DNA of 64,000 nucleotides from an uncultured bacterium (GCA_949297775.1 CASFTM010000003.1:54159-118158); one strand, 5' to 3'; positions 1-8,497 are shown, counted from the stretch's first letter. Notes: generated from the letters alone by a model not told the origin. Translations and numbers: made by a program.

Positions 1-1103
1 TTTAAGCTGGTTCGGGCGTCCGCTTCGGCCCGGCGCCACATAAACGGATTGCTGCTTCCTACCGTAAATTCCGTATTTTCACCAGGGAATAACCGCTCCA
101 ATACTTGTTTTTCATCGTCGGATAAAAAGGGAACTTCCTTTTGTTGCAGCGTCAGCACCGTCTGGACGGACCCTGCAGAGGTTTGTTTCTGCCCAAGGCC
201 AATTGCCCCTTTTACCGCCAAACTGCACACGCTTACCGGCATCAATTCACGCCAACCGCGCGAAAATACATAAAGCATTTTCGCGGCGGAAAACCCTTCC
301 GGCGGCGTTTGGCGGAGCGGAATATTTCCCTGCGCTTTGCGCCCTTTGCGGCGCAGACTGACGTAATAAAACCCCAGGAGCAAAACGACCAGCAATCCCA
401 CTTCCAGCGGGATTTGCCACCGCCCGTAGCGGTATTTAAAACGGGCCCATTTCACGTCTTCCGGCGCGTCCACAAACCCCGGCCGCCACAGAGCTACTAC
501 CCGCAATCCCCTCCCAAAGGGAATGGGCGCCATCGTTTCCAAGGATATTTCTCCCGCGGCTTCATCAGTGGCCACCTGCGGGGCCTCCGCTTCTCCAGCC
601 GCTTCTATCCAGTTGTCCGGCGAACCGATAAACCCCGTCACATCTGCTTTGGACACCGCCGCCTGCTGGGGCAAACGCAATTTGAACACGGCCTTATTAA
701 TGGCAAAAAAGCCCCGGCCCGTTACATTCCAATCCAGCTCATCGCGCTCCGGCGCAAACGTTACCGCTTGGGGAATATGATAGCGCAGCTGGTAAACGTC
801 GCGCTGAGGAGCAGACCCCGAAGACGGCGCAAATTGCACCCGCACCATATCGGCATAGGGCTGCAGCGTAAATGCGCAAGGTTCGCCGTTTTTTGTAAGG
901 GTAATATCTTGCGCTTCCGCCGGCAAATCCCGGTGCGGAGGTTGCCCTTGCGCCGAAGGGCCGACGGCGGAAATCGTTTCTTCCACCCACGCGGTGCCCT
1001 GTTTGTCCACCGTTACGGCGGAATGAAACTGCTCCAGGTATGCCTGGCTAAACCCCCAGGACGCCCCCAACAACAAAATCAACACACCAACTATTTTTTT
1101 CAT
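1..1103 (-). CDS. DUF2207 family membrane protein (C-terminus beyond the left edge)
   Basis: Open reading frame on the minus strand from ATG at 1103, running off the left edge with no stop, so only the first 367 codons are visible. The N-terminus is a signal peptide (MKKIVGVLILLLGASWGFSQ). A soluble extracytoplasmic part of about 210 residues follows, in the style of the DUF2207 domain: beta-rich, with a 'V.VDKQGTAWVEETI' opening. A single membrane span (about residues 230-250, VGLLVVLLLGFYYVSL) and a basic cytoplasmic part come next, and the window ends there. This arrangement is the known architecture of DUF2207/YciQ-type proteins, whose function is not established. It is divergent from the glycosylase gene at 1158, with a 54-base gap that must hold both starts. 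A long frame on the opposite strand (141-1157) is its shadow. Confidence 0.75.
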   Translation of the reverse strand, partial: MKKIVGVLILLLGASWGFSQAYLEQFHSAVTVDKQGTAWVEETISAVGPSAQGQPPHRDLPAEAQDITLTKNGEPCAFTLQPYADMVRVQFAPSSGSAPQRDVYQLRYHIPQAVTFAPERDELDWNVTGRGFFAINKAVFKLRLPQQAAVSKADVTGFIGSPDNWIEAAGEAEAPQVATDEAAGEISLETMAPIPFGRGLRVVALWRPGFVDAPEDVKWARFKYRYGRWQIPLEVGLLVVLLLGFYYVSLRRKGRKAQGNIPLRQTPPEGFSAAKMLYVFSRGWRELMPVSVCSLAVKGAIGLGQKQTSAGSVQTVLTLQQKEVPFLSDDEKQVLERLFPGENTEFTVGSSNPFMWRRAEADARTSL

Positions 1104-1157
1104 TTCTGCTCCTTGTATATTGGTATACCTGCAGGGAACTTTCCTATAATTTACTAT

Positions 1158-1661
1158 ATGTTAAAAAGTTTTGCTCCGGTTGTAAATAAGGACACATGCA
1201 TTTTAGTCATTGGCAGTATGCCGGGGGCGGCTTCCCTGCGCGCCCGGCAATACTATGCCCATCCCCGGAACCAATTTTGGCGGCTGATGTTTGATTTACT
1301 GGAGCAGAACTGCCCCCCCGCCAGCTATACCGACAAACTGCACACCCTGCTTTTGCACCGTATCGGTCTGTGGGACGCCTTAGCCTACTGCGAACGGACC
1401 GGCAGCCTGGACGGAAACATTACCCGCCCGGTACCCAACGATTTCCCCGCTTTATTTGCCCGCTTTCCCGCCATACGCGCCCTGCTGTTTAACGGACAAG
1501 CCGCCGCGGCGCATTTTAAACGGGCGTTCGGGTTTCCGGCGGATAAAAGGTGTATGCTCCTTCCTTCCACCAGTCCGGCGCACGCGGCCCGCTCGTACGA
1601 GCAAAAAAAGCAGTACTGGCAGGCCGCCCTGTTAGCCGCCCGGCAAGGAGAAACCCCATGA
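1158..1661 (+). CDS. DNA-deoxyinosine glycosylase (uracil-DNA glycosylase superfamily)
   Basis: 167 residues, a usual length for the HDG/Mug-like branch of the UDG superfamily, which excises hypoxanthine (deaminated adenine) or uracil from DNA and starts base-excision repair. The sequence shows the motif 1 region 'GSMPG..SL', then 'QYYAHPRNQFWRL', typical of this family, and a late 'LPSTSPAHA' corresponding to the family's second active-site loop. The frame extends far upstream to 141, but that part is antisense to the DUF2207 gene; ATG 1158 gives a start that fits the family. The last codon and the stop overlap the start of the next gene (ATGA), so the two are translationally coupled. Exact substrate preference cannot be read from the sequence. 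Confidence 0.85.
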   Translation: MLKSFAPVVNKDTCILVIGSMPGAASLRARQYYAHPRNQFWRLMFDLLEQNCPPASYTDKLHTLLLHRIGLWDALAYCERTGSLDGNITRPVPNDFPALFARFPAIRALLFNGQAAAAHFKRAFGFPADKRCMLLPSTSPAHAARSYEQKKQYWQAALLAARQGETP

Positions 1662-2095
1662 CGCTTCCCGGCGCGCTGACGCTTTTATTTGCCGCCGCTT
1701 TTACCGCCGCCACCCTGCTGCCGGCCCAATCCGAAGGGCTGTTATTTTGGCTGGTTACCACGCAAAAATACAACCTTTGGGCTCTGCTGGCGGCGGCCAC
1801 GGCAGGGAATGTGTTGGGGTCGCTGGTCAACTGGTGGCTGGGACGCTATGCGGCGCACTTTAAAAACCGTTCGTGGTTCCCGGTAAACGAAAAACAATTT
1901 TCCAAGGCGGAGCAATTTTTCCAAAAATACGGAAAATGGTCGCTGCTTCTTTCCTGGATGCCGTTTATCGGGGACCCGATTACCCTGGTTGCCGGCGCGC
2001 TGGGAATACGTTGGGGTGAATTTCTCGTATGGGTGACGCTTGCCAAACTGGGACGTTACGCGGTGGTTTGTGCAGCCGCCGCCAGCCTGTTTTAA
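1658..2095 (+). CDS. VTT/SNARE-associated (YqaA-type) inner-membrane protein
   Basis: 145 residues starting at the ATG that overlaps the preceding stop, with 'aaggag' eight bases upstream. It belongs to the short YqaA-like branch of the VTT (DedA-related) membrane family. Visible hallmarks are a central 'G...LGSLVNWWLGRY' segment, 'K.WSLLLSWMPFIGDPITLVAGALG' with the family's conserved GDP and the helix-breaking Pro, and several hydrophobic segments. Members are thought to handle lipid flipping or envelope homeostasis; no substrate is evident here. A paralogue with the same motifs follows at 2174. Confidence 0.8.
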   Translation: MTLPGALTLLFAAAFTAATLLPAQSEGLLFWLVTTQKYNLWALLAAATAGNVLGSLVNWWLGRYAAHFKNRSWFPVNEKQFSKAEQFFQKYGKWSLLLSWMPFIGDPITLVAGALGIRWGEFLVWVTLAKLGRYAVVCAAAASLF

Positions 2096-2173
2096 CACCG
2101 GGCACACTCCTTATAACCATTATTCCCGCTGGCAAAATGTCCGCTAATCCGCTATGCTGTAAAAGGAGGGGTT

Positions 2174-2611
2174 ATGCCGGAATTACACATTCTTATTTTT
2201 CAGTTTTTCATTGCTTTTCTTTCCGCCAGCTTGATTCCCATCCAAGGGGCCTTGATTATGCTGGCGCTTTTAGCCTCGGGCAAATATACCGACTGGCTGT
2301 TGGTACTGGTCGCCTGTGCAGGCACCTTGGCGGGGATAGGCATCAACTGGATATTGGGGCGTTATTTAAGCCGGTTTCAAAACGAAAAATGGTTCCCCGT
2401 CAAAACGTCTTATATGGACAAAGCCAAACTGCTGTTTGACCGCCACGGACGGACCACGCTGCTTTTGGCGGGAGTACCGCTCATCGGGGACCCGATTACC
2501 ATTGTAGCCGGCGCACTAAGGATTAATTTCGGGTTTTATTTCCTGACGGCGGGCCTGTCCAAATGTGCCCAGTATGGCTTGGTATGGCTGTTCTATTTAG
2601 GAATTGTCTGA
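2174..2611 (+). CDS. VTT/SNARE-associated (YqaA-type) inner-membrane protein, second copy
   Basis: 145 residues, the same length as the preceding gene, with a strong ribosome site (aaaggagg) upstream of ATG 2174. It repeats the same key features: 'G.GINWILGRYLSRF.NEKWFPV', then 'TLLLAGVPLIGDPITIVAGALR', and a C-terminal hydrophobic segment. The 'NWxLGRY..F.N..WFPV' stretch is shared by both, so the pair is a tandem duplication that has since diverged widely. The role is inferred only from the family (membrane lipid or envelope maintenance). Confidence 0.8.
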   Translation: MPELHILIFQFFIAFLSASLIPIQGALIMLALLASGKYTDWLLVLVACAGTLAGIGINWILGRYLSRFQNEKWFPVKTSYMDKAKLLFDRHGRTTLLLAGVPLIGDPITIVAGALRINFGFYFLTAGLSKCAQYGLVWLFYLGIV

Positions 2612-2670
2612 GCGGCGGAAACCCCGAGAGAGGATCCTAATTTCCACCCCAACGGGTAAACATTATCACA

Positions 2671-2704
2671 AAAAAGCCCTTCCCACTATAGGAAGGGCTT
2701 TTAA
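2671..2704. terminator. Bidirectional intrinsic terminator
   Basis: Perfect hairpin AAGCCCTTCC / GGAAGGGCTT with a seven-base loop, flanked by an A-run on the left and a T-run on the right. It lies between the convergent VTT gene (ending 2611) and TPR gene (ending 2718), so it can serve both. Confidence 0.85.
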
Positions 2705-2717
2705 ATTCGGATATTTT

Positions 2718-3887
2718 TTACTTATACAGGACGGAGCGGAATTCAGCCGTTTTATTAATGCCTTTGAACATCCAGCCTTTTTGGTCTTCATCGTAAAGCG
2801 ATTCAAAATTTTTAAAGTTGCGGCGTACGGCTTTATCCAAATTATCATAGGTGTTTTTGCGGTCCTTTTTATACAACCAATAAACACCCGCCAAATTGAC
2901 GTACGGCGTAGGACTGGAGCCGTCTAACCGGATAGCGGTCTGCAAATCGTCCATAGCGCCTTTCCAATCTTTTAAATGCATTTTGGCAAACCCGCGGTTG
3001 TTGTAGGGGATGGCCCACTTGGGCATTAACTCAATAGCGCGGGTATAATCCTGGGCGGCTTCTTTAAATTGTTTCATTTCTTCGTACACCAGGCCGCGGC
3101 GGTTATAAAAAATAGCTTCCGGCTGAAGTTTTAAGAGTACGGTATAATCTTCCAATGCGGCGGGATAATCCCCCATATCCTTAAAAGCGCTGGCACGGTA
3201 GCGATAGGCTTGGGTATAGGCGTTATCGCGGTTAATGGCTTTGCTGTAGGCGGAAACCGCCTCGTCCAGCCGGTTCTGCCCGTAGAAAACACGCCCCAGC
3301 AAAAAATGAATTTCCGCCGAGTCGTCGCCCGCCGCTTGCAGCACCTGAAGTTGTTTTTTAGCGGCATCGTAGCGGTAGGCGCTTAAATAAACGGGAATCA
3401 TTTCTTTGGCAATGGCGTTAGAGGGTTTGCGTTTGCCCAAATATTTTTGGTAATCCCGTAAAGCATCTTCATATTTTTCCAGCGAAGCCTCCACCCGCGC
3501 ACGGGCCAAATAGAAATCCCGGTAAGAAGGTTTAAGCGAAATCGCTTTAGATAAATCCGCCAACGCCTGCGAAAGACGGTTCATCTTTTGATAGGCCAGT
3601 CCGCGTGCATAATAGCGGAAAGCATCCCGCGGGCGCAGGGAAATAGTCTTGGTGTAATCCGTCAACGCCTGTTTGTTTTTGCCTAAAGTTAAATACGCGT
3701 CCGCCCGGTAATGATAGGCGTCGGCCAGGCGGGGCGATTTGGAAATTACCCGGGAAAGCAGCTTTATTTGCGCATTTGGGTCTTTTTCCGTTTTGGCTTG
3801 TGCAAACAGCTGCGAAGCCGTTTGGGCAAAAATGGCTGTTCCCACACATATACACAATACCGTCAGCAAAATTTTCCGCATAGCCAT
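2718..3887 (-). CDS. Secreted/periplasmic TPR-repeat protein
   Basis: 389 residues with an N-terminal signal peptide ending near 'GTAIFAQ'. Almost the whole mature part is tetratricopeptide repeats: recurrent 'A...Y..RA..Y...G....AL.DY.K.I.L.P' units, about nine copies from residue 25 to 350. TPR arrays are protein-binding scaffolds, so this is probably an envelope-complex partner, with no specific ligand visible. A second in-frame ATG two codons in (3881) is an equally good start. It is the last gene of a leftward group with the membrane protein at 3897 (9-base gap) and the Cys-rich peptide at 4597. Confidence 0.85.
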   Translation of the reverse strand: MAMRKILLTVLCICVGTAIFAQTASQLFAQAKTEKDPNAQIKLLSRVISKSPRLADAYHYRADAYLTLGKNKQALTDYTKTISLRPRDAFRYYARGLAYQKMNRLSQALADLSKAISLKPSYRDFYLARARVEASLEKYEDALRDYQKYLGKRKPSNAIAKEMIPVYLSAYRYDAAKKQLQVLQAAGDDSAEIHFLLGRVFYGQNRLDEAVSAYSKAINRDNAYTQAYRYRASAFKDMGDYPAALEDYTVLLKLQPEAIFYNRRGLVYEEMKQFKEAAQDYTRAIELMPKWAIPYNNRGFAKMHLKDWKGAMDDLQTAIRLDGSSPTPYVNLAGVYWLYKKDRKNTYDNLDKAVRRNFKNFESLYDEDQKGWMFKGINKTAEFRSVLYK

Positions 3888-3896
3888 ATTAAACTA

Positions 3897-4607
3897 TTAT
3901 TTTATCCAAAATACAAAAAGGAAATTAAACAACACCACGCCAGCGCCCGCCGCATACACCAGGCTTAAAAGCGCGGTGGAAAAAAACCGCAAATTCAAAA
4001 ATACTGCACCCACCAGCGTGGCCCGGCCGGCAAATAGCTTGCTCAGTTGAACCGTGGTGCCGGCGGCCTGGATAATCCGCGCCACCAACACCGACCGCAA
4101 CGCAAAGGCCAATACCCCCAACAGCAAAGCCGACAGCCAGCGAACCAGCGACTTGCGGTCCTTGCGTTTGAAAAGGGACACTACTTCCCTCACGCTGCCC
4201 GCTACTACGGCTTTTGCCTGGTCTTTGGCCAGACCTTCGTTCATATTGTCAATTTTGCTGGCTACTTTGTCTTTTACCAGTTCCACAACATCATCAATAA
4301 AAGATTCCCAGGTAATGCACGCCGCACGCACAGCAAACACACATGCCGCCGCCACCGCATAAGCAAATGCCAGCACGCCATAAAACAGGAAGAATCCCCC
4401 CGCCAGCGCCGCCGAAACCCAAGCCGGCAAATGCAAAGGCTGCAAAACACAAACATACGTAACGTACGATGTTATTAAAAACAGCCCCAAGCCCGCCGCC
4501 AAATGCGGCAAGAGCGATTTTCTGAGCACCACCGCCAACTCCCCCAACGCCAGCAAAAACAAATTTTGCGGGCTGGCGGGAACTTGCGGATGGGAATTAG
4601 TCGTCAT
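3897..4607 (-). CDS. Predicted membrane protein, function unknown
   Basis: 236 residues; family not recognised. Hydrophobic segments are visible at about 35-55, 65-100, 155-180 and 205-232, so four or more membrane spans are likely. They are separated by a charged amphipathic stretch (about 105-150, rich in DDVVELVKDKV...KIDNMNEGLAKDQAKAV) that should sit in the cytoplasm. The start ATG overlaps the last codons of the upstream Cys-rich peptide gene in another frame, and the TPR gene follows 9 bases after the stop, so the three are probably one operon. Confidence 0.7.
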   Translation of the reverse strand: MTTNSHPQVPASPQNLFLLALGELAVVLRKSLLPHLAAGLGLFLITSYVTYVCVLQPLHLPAWVSAALAGGFFLFYGVLAFAYAVAAACVFAVRAACITWESFIDDVVELVKDKVASKIDNMNEGLAKDQAKAVVAGSVREVVSLFKRKDRKSLVRWLSALLLGVLAFALRSVLVARIIQAAGTTVQLSKLFAGRATLVGAVFLNLRFFSTALLSLVYAAGAGVVLFNFLFVFWIK

Positions 4608-4743
4608 GACAGCCGCAATGCCCGCAGCAACCGCCGCAGCAGGAACCGCCGGTTTTTTTGACCGACGGGATACGGTCCGACACTTTGACCATTTTCCCTA
4701 ATTTCTTATCGTACACATAGGTACCGGTTTTTTCTTCTTTCAT
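4597..4743 (-). CDS. Small Cys-rich C-terminal peptide, 48 residues
   Basis: A short frame from ATG 4743 to TAA 4597. The N-terminal half is charged and hydrophilic (MKEEKTGTYVYDKKLGKMVK). The last 16 residues are a dense Cys/Gly/His tail, GGSCCGGCCGHCGCHDD, with six cysteines and two histidines. Such a tail should bind a metal ion (zinc, copper or an Fe-S centre); no known family was recognised with confidence. The stop overlaps the start of the membrane-protein gene by 11 bases in a shifted frame, which argues for real translation and coupling. A TATAAT lies only six bases upstream of the ATG, so the message might be nearly leaderless. Confidence 0.6.
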   Translation of the reverse strand: MKEEKTGTYVYDKKLGKMVKVSDRIPSVKKTGGSCCGGCCGHCGCHDD

Positions 4744-4840
4744 ATTGTTATTATAGCAGTTTATAAGTAAAAAATACCCCTTTCAAAATGGTATAATAAG
4801 GATATATCTCCGACGGAGAACCGCCAAATTTCAAATTTAA

Positions 4841-4869
4841 TTGAAATGTAAAAATAAAAATGTTAAAAT
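4841..4869 (+). promoter_or_regulatory. Promoter of tRNA-Arg
   Basis: TTGAAA (4841-4846), a 17-base spacer, and TAAAAT (4864-4869), placed about 40 bases before the tRNA. Spacing is optimal for a housekeeping sigma factor and the surrounding DNA is AT-rich. Confidence 0.5.
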
Positions 4870-4909
4870 AATAGAGTAGTCAGAAAGTGTCAGTAAAAAA
4901 TCGATTTAA

Positions 4910-4984
4910 GCGCCCATAGCTCAATGGATAGAGTGTCAGCCTGCGGAGCTGAAGATACAAGTTCGATTCCTGTTGGGCGCACCA
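4910..4984 (+). tRNA. tRNA-Arg (anticodon GCG)
   Basis: A complete cloverleaf can be drawn: acceptor GCGCCCA/TGGGCGC, D arm GCTC/GAGT, anticodon stem TCAGC/GCTGA with loop CTGCGGA giving anticodon GCG (reads CGC/CGU), T arm with loop TTCGATT, discriminator A and an encoded CCA. The T stem has one A-C mismatch (positions 52:62). Its 3' part is the attachment site of the mobile elements: 4935-4990 is duplicated exactly at 26674-26729, and a shorter copy is at 41224. The integration keeps the tRNA whole. Confidence 0.9.
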
Positions 4985-4990
4985 TTTAAA
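4935..4990 (+). repeat. attL: 56-bp direct repeat overlapping the tRNA 3' half
   Basis: These 56 bases are identical, base for base, to 26674-26729. They begin in the anticodon arm and run six bases past the CCA. This is the usual signature of a tyrosine recombinase that uses a tRNA 3' end as attB. Confidence 0.9.
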
Positions 4991-5052
4991 ATGGTTCTTA
5001 GTGGAGTTTAACAAAGTTTAATTCTCCGACGATAAAAGAGCCAAAAAGCTAT

Positions 5053-5086
5053 AAAAAGACCTCCTAAAACTAGGAGGTCTTTTTTT
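5053..5086. terminator. Intrinsic terminator downstream of tRNA-Arg
   Basis: AAAAAGACCTCCT / AGGAGGTCTTTTT hairpin with a short loop and a T-run on the plus side, A-run on the minus side. It can end the tRNA transcript inside the island. Confidence 0.8.
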
Positions 5087-5120
5087 AATGCAGTTTAATG
5101 GATTTTAACGCATTTTGACC

Positions 5121-5144
5121 AAAAATGGACACTTTTTGGACACC
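5121..5144. repeat. Element-end repeat, copy 1 (and the gene-free stretch 4991-5333)
   Basis: The core tggacactttttggacac is shared by 5126-5143, 26586-26603 and 28177-28194. Copies 1 and 3 also share the next bases (cc, a T-rich tract, then ctctataaaccgc). The rest of the 4991-5333 gap holds the terminator at 5053 and repeated 'gtttaa' tracts (for example 5006-5020 and 5093-5110) that could be recombinase arm sites; I see no gene there. Confidence 0.6.
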
Positions 5145-5333
5145 TCTTTTTCCTCTATAAACCGCTATAATACTGTTTTAAGCGCACCTACTATATGTTT
5201 TAGAATTTAAGACATTGCAAATATCTAACGCGAAATCGTCCTGTATTATGCAAGAACAAAAAAGATAACAGACAAGCAGGACCAGTATAAAATATAAAAT
5301 TTTAAAGCAGATAAAGGACTTTTTAAAATCATC

Positions 5334-7895
5334 TCAGTGTAGTTTTCTAAGCATATTGATAATTTTTTCTTTTTCATTGCTATCATTAGTTTTAAAACGT
5401 AAAAATGGAAAAGAGTATTTTGTAAGAATTCTATCTTTTATAGAATCTCTTTTTTTCTGTCGGAAGTTGAGAAAATGGTATCTAAAACCATCCACTTCAA
5501 TAATGGCTCGTGGCTTTTTATTTAGCTTATTAAAAATAAGGAAATCCACATGCGTCCAAGAGCGTTTTGCATATTGGGCTTCTTCAGGAGTAAGGATTGA
5601 AAAGTCTTGAATGATATTACGCAAAGGAATGTGCATTCTAAATTGATACTTTTGAAATTCTTTTTGCTGCAATATTTGAGCAAGCAGTTGGTACATTAGG
5701 TTTTCACTATCGTATGGAGAAACTCTGTTCCCATGTAATAGCCGTTCACGTTCTTCTTGGTATTGTTGATAGAGCAAGTCAAATACAGAGTGCACCTTGC
5801 TATTGGTAGCTCCGGCACTATGATATTCTATATAATCCATTAAATCCTGAACATAACCAGCTTTATTGTTTTGATTGCCATTTGTTACAACAATTAATTG
5901 CTTTTTGGCTCTGGAAACGGCCACATTTAAACGATTTGGCTGATCTGTAAAATCAGAAATTTGATTATCAACTGTCGAGATAATAATAATATCTTTTTCC
6001 CGGCCCTGGAATTTATCAACCGTATCGGCTTGTACAGCGGTATGGGCGAAAGCCTGTTGGAGAGCTTTTGTTTGTTCCCGGTATGGTGTTACAATACCGA
6101 TGGTTTCGGAAGTTGATTCTAAATTCTCCTTTGGAAACACTTCGCTTTTAATCACATCAATCTGACGCTGATTTAGATGACCTCTGGCATGGTTTCCAGG
6201 AACCGTTTTATATAGGGCTAGAGGAGCGCGGCTAGAGGTATCTTTAGAGAATATGAGTAGTTGGTTATTATAAAATTTTGCATTGCAAAAGCCGATAATT
6301 TGGGGATGACAACGATAGTGTTCTTTGAGCATAGTTTGTGGAATTTCAGGGAATACATCAAGTACAGATTGCAAAAAACTGTGGGAGCTGTACCGATACG
6401 CTTCCGGCAGACTATATTTCGAAAAAATGGCGTCAGTCTTTTGTTTGGTAATATAATCCACCACATTAGGCAGTTGCTTGGAATCGCCCACAATAACCGC
6501 TTTTTTGGCACACGAAAGCGCCAAGGCCCCTGTGGCAATATCCACTTGAGAGGATTCATCAATAATCACATAATCATAAATGACTCTTTTGGATAGACTG
6601 CTACGCAAAGAATAGGTCGTGCTTAAAATAACTGGATAATCTTTCAAAAAACTTTCAGATTTTTTCCATAATGCTTCTAATTGATAAACCGCCCGAGGCT
6701 TACCTAGATATTTAGCCGCTAGTTCATTTTTTAATAATCGTAAAGACAGAGCGGCATATTCCTCCATTTTTTGTTCAAAATTGTAATTCCCCAAGACGTT
6801 TTCCAGCTTTTGGATATCCACTTCCATTTCATTTATTTTTGTTGCGTAGTATTGCTTTTGTACAGAGTCTAAAATTTCAGCAGCAACAGTTTGCTTACTA
6901 TCTCTCCATTTCAAGCCAAATTTGACTCTATAATAGATTCTCAGGAAGAAACGAACCGGAGCGGGGTATAATCCCGATTGTTCATAACTGATTAGAAAAT
7001 CCAACAAATCACTTGTAGACAATTTTTGCGAAAGGCCTGTAAATAAAATATTTCCTGAGTGCTGTTCGTGAAAATACTGACAAAAATGGTGGTATTCCGT
7101 TTCCAAATCGCGCTTTTGTTGTTGAAGTTCGGCTAGTTTGTTTTTGTATTTTAACATCTCTGCCAGATTTGTAAAAAGCCTACTCAGCTGATTTTGAAGC
7201 AGCAATTTTTCAGGTTCGGATAATTTCCAACTAGCTAAATCTGCTGGTATTGTTTTTTGTTCTTGTGCGTTAATAAAGTTCTGCTTGTTTTGGGTATTTC
7301 CTAAATAGGCTGAGATAAAGGATATGCCATATTTTTCCAGTTTTTCTTGAATGTTCGCGGTTGCAGTATTGTTGTTGGATACTACAGCAACTGTTTTTCC
7401 CTGCATAATTGCATTTGCAATGATATTTAGAATGGTTTGCGTCTTCCCCGTCCCGGGAGGGCCTTGAATAACGCTTTGAGAATAAGTTAATGCTTTTTCA
7501 ACAGCCGCTTTTTGAGATGTATTAAACCCAAAAGGAAATATAGCAAGGGGAACAGCATCGGGTACAGGGTTGAATGTTGCCGTTAAATACGAAGAAAGGA
7601 TAGAGTCCTCTCGAATGAAATTAATGCGGGAATAATGTTGAGAAAGGATATTTTCCCCTTCTGGGGTTAATAAGCCTATAGCTTTTGCAATATCTTTTAA
7701 ATAATTAAAACAGTTTTTTGCGTCCAGATTGGCTAGTGTAGAATGAATTATTTTGACATTCTTTTTATTGTAAAAGTATGTTTTTGGATCATTGTGAAAA
7801 ACAATCTTAATTTTACTTCCTATATCGTCTAAGGTTTTAAGTTGCTGGGTTTTATCTTCTCCTTTTATAAGGATTATTCGTTCTTGTTTAGGCAT
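5334..7895 (-). CDS. SF1 DNA/RNA helicase with C-terminal DUF2726 nuclease-like domain
   Basis: 853 residues. Superfamily 1 (Upf1/Dna2-like, AAA_11/AAA_12) motifs are all visible: Walker A GPPGTGKT (about 144-151), Walker B-type DESS (about 445), motif III GDSKQLP (about 469), 'DTVDKFQGREKDIIIIS' and motif VI 'NVAVSRAKKQL' (about 650-660). Between motifs Ia and II lies a long helical insertion (about 230-400). The C-terminal 110 residues ('THVDFLIFNK...AIIEVDGFRYH') match DUF2726, a restriction-endonuclease-like fold with the D-x(n)-E-x-D pattern in view. Helicase-nuclease proteins of this build are frequent in defence islands, so an anti-phage role is inferred. It is the first gene inside the left end of island A, transcribed toward attL. 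Confidence 0.85.
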   Translation of the reverse strand: MPKQERIILIKGEDKTQQLKTLDDIGSKIKIVFHNDPKTYFYNKKNVKIIHSTLANLDAKNCFNYLKDIAKAIGLLTPEGENILSQHYSRINFIREDSILSSYLTATFNPVPDAVPLAIFPFGFNTSQKAAVEKALTYSQSVIQGPPGTGKTQTILNIIANAIMQGKTVAVVSNNNTATANIQEKLEKYGISFISAYLGNTQNKQNFINAQEQKTIPADLASWKLSEPEKLLLQNQLSRLFTNLAEMLKYKNKLAELQQQKRDLETEYHHFCQYFHEQHSGNILFTGLSQKLSTSDLLDFLISYEQSGLYPAPVRFFLRIYYRVKFGLKWRDSKQTVAAEILDSVQKQYYATKINEMEVDIQKLENVLGNYNFEQKMEEYAALSLRLLKNELAAKYLGKPRAVYQLEALWKKSESFLKDYPVILSTTYSLRSSLSKRVIYDYVIIDESSQVDIATGALALSCAKKAVIVGDSKQLPNVVDYITKQKTDAIFSKYSLPEAYRYSSHSFLQSVLDVFPEIPQTMLKEHYRCHPQIIGFCNAKFYNNQLLIFSKDTSSRAPLALYKTVPGNHARGHLNQRQIDVIKSEVFPKENLESTSETIGIVTPYREQTKALQQAFAHTAVQADTVDKFQGREKDIIIISTVDNQISDFTDQPNRLNVAVSRAKKQLIVVTNGNQNNKAGYVQDLMDYIEYHSAGATNSKVHSVFDLLYQQYQEERERLLHGNRVSPYDSENLMYQLLAQILQQKEFQKYQFRMHIPLRNIIQDFSILTPEEAQYAKRSWTHVDFLIFNKLNKKPRAIIEVDGFRYHFLNFRQKKRDSIKDRILTKYSFPFLRFKTNDSNEKEKIINMLRKLH

Positions 7896-8017
7896 ATTAA
7901 TATACTACTATATTATGATTAGAGATTAATTAAATAAAGACTGTATGTCGTCATATATGGCGTTTTGGTGTAATCAGTTGATAGGTGTAAACCATCAGAA
8001 CGTAATAATAACAGGGT

Positions 8018-8482
8018 TTAATTACCTTGTTGATAATATATACACCAATCTACCCTTTGCTTGGTTCCGCCGTCATATGGGACAGCTAATTTTTTATTTA
8101 AAAGGGCCTGGGCAAGGTTTTGTTCCTGTTTTTTAGTGGGATCTTCTGTTGGAAAGCGTACAAAAACATCACAGAGCAGGCGGAAATACTTATCCTTCTG
8201 ACAATTACGCAAGATGATGGAGCCTTTCTGTAAAAACTCTTCACTAAACTCTTTTGCTTTTTGGGCGGTCTGTTTTTCACAGATATCTTTAGTTCTTAAT
8301 TCTGGGCAGTCTATGCCGTTTACACGCACAGATATTTTTTTGCAAAAAAGGGGATACCTGCAAGCCAATGAGACTTTAAAGGTATCCCCATCGTATACGG
8401 AGTACAAGCGAACCTTGTAGAAGTTTTCCGCCGAAGACAAAAGAGGCCAAAATAATAAAAGAATAATCATCTTATATTTCAT
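8018..8482 (-). CDS. Secreted thermonuclease-like (SNase) protein
   Basis: 154 residues with a signal peptide (MKYKMIILLLFWPLLSSAEN). The staphylococcal-nuclease fold signatures are present: 'VYDGDTFKV' near residue 28, 'VRVNGIDCPELR' near 53 with the catalytic Arg context, and 'DKYFRLLCDV' near 97, where most members have DKYGRLLA. It should cut DNA and RNA in the periplasm or outside. A strong ribosome site (gggagg) precedes ATG 8482. It lies 15 bases after the CsgG-like gene, so it appears to be the last gene of the lipoprotein operon 8018-12231. Whether the Tyr/Phe change in the third motif lowers activity is unknown. Confidence 0.8.
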   Translation of the reverse strand: MKYKMIILLLFWPLLSSAENFYKVRLYSVYDGDTFKVSLACRYPLFCKKISVRVNGIDCPELRTKDICEKQTAQKAKEFSEEFLQKGSIILRNCQKDKYFRLLCDVFVRFPTEDPTKKQEQNLAQALLNKKLAVPYDGGTKQRVDWCIYYQQGN

Positions 8483-8497
8483 TTGGCCTCCCTTTGT

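Noticed and set aside
141..1157. Long rightward frame preceding the glycosylase
   Set aside because: It is antisense to the DUF2207 gene, with Arg/Pro/His-rich shadow composition; only the part from 1158 matches the glycosylase family.
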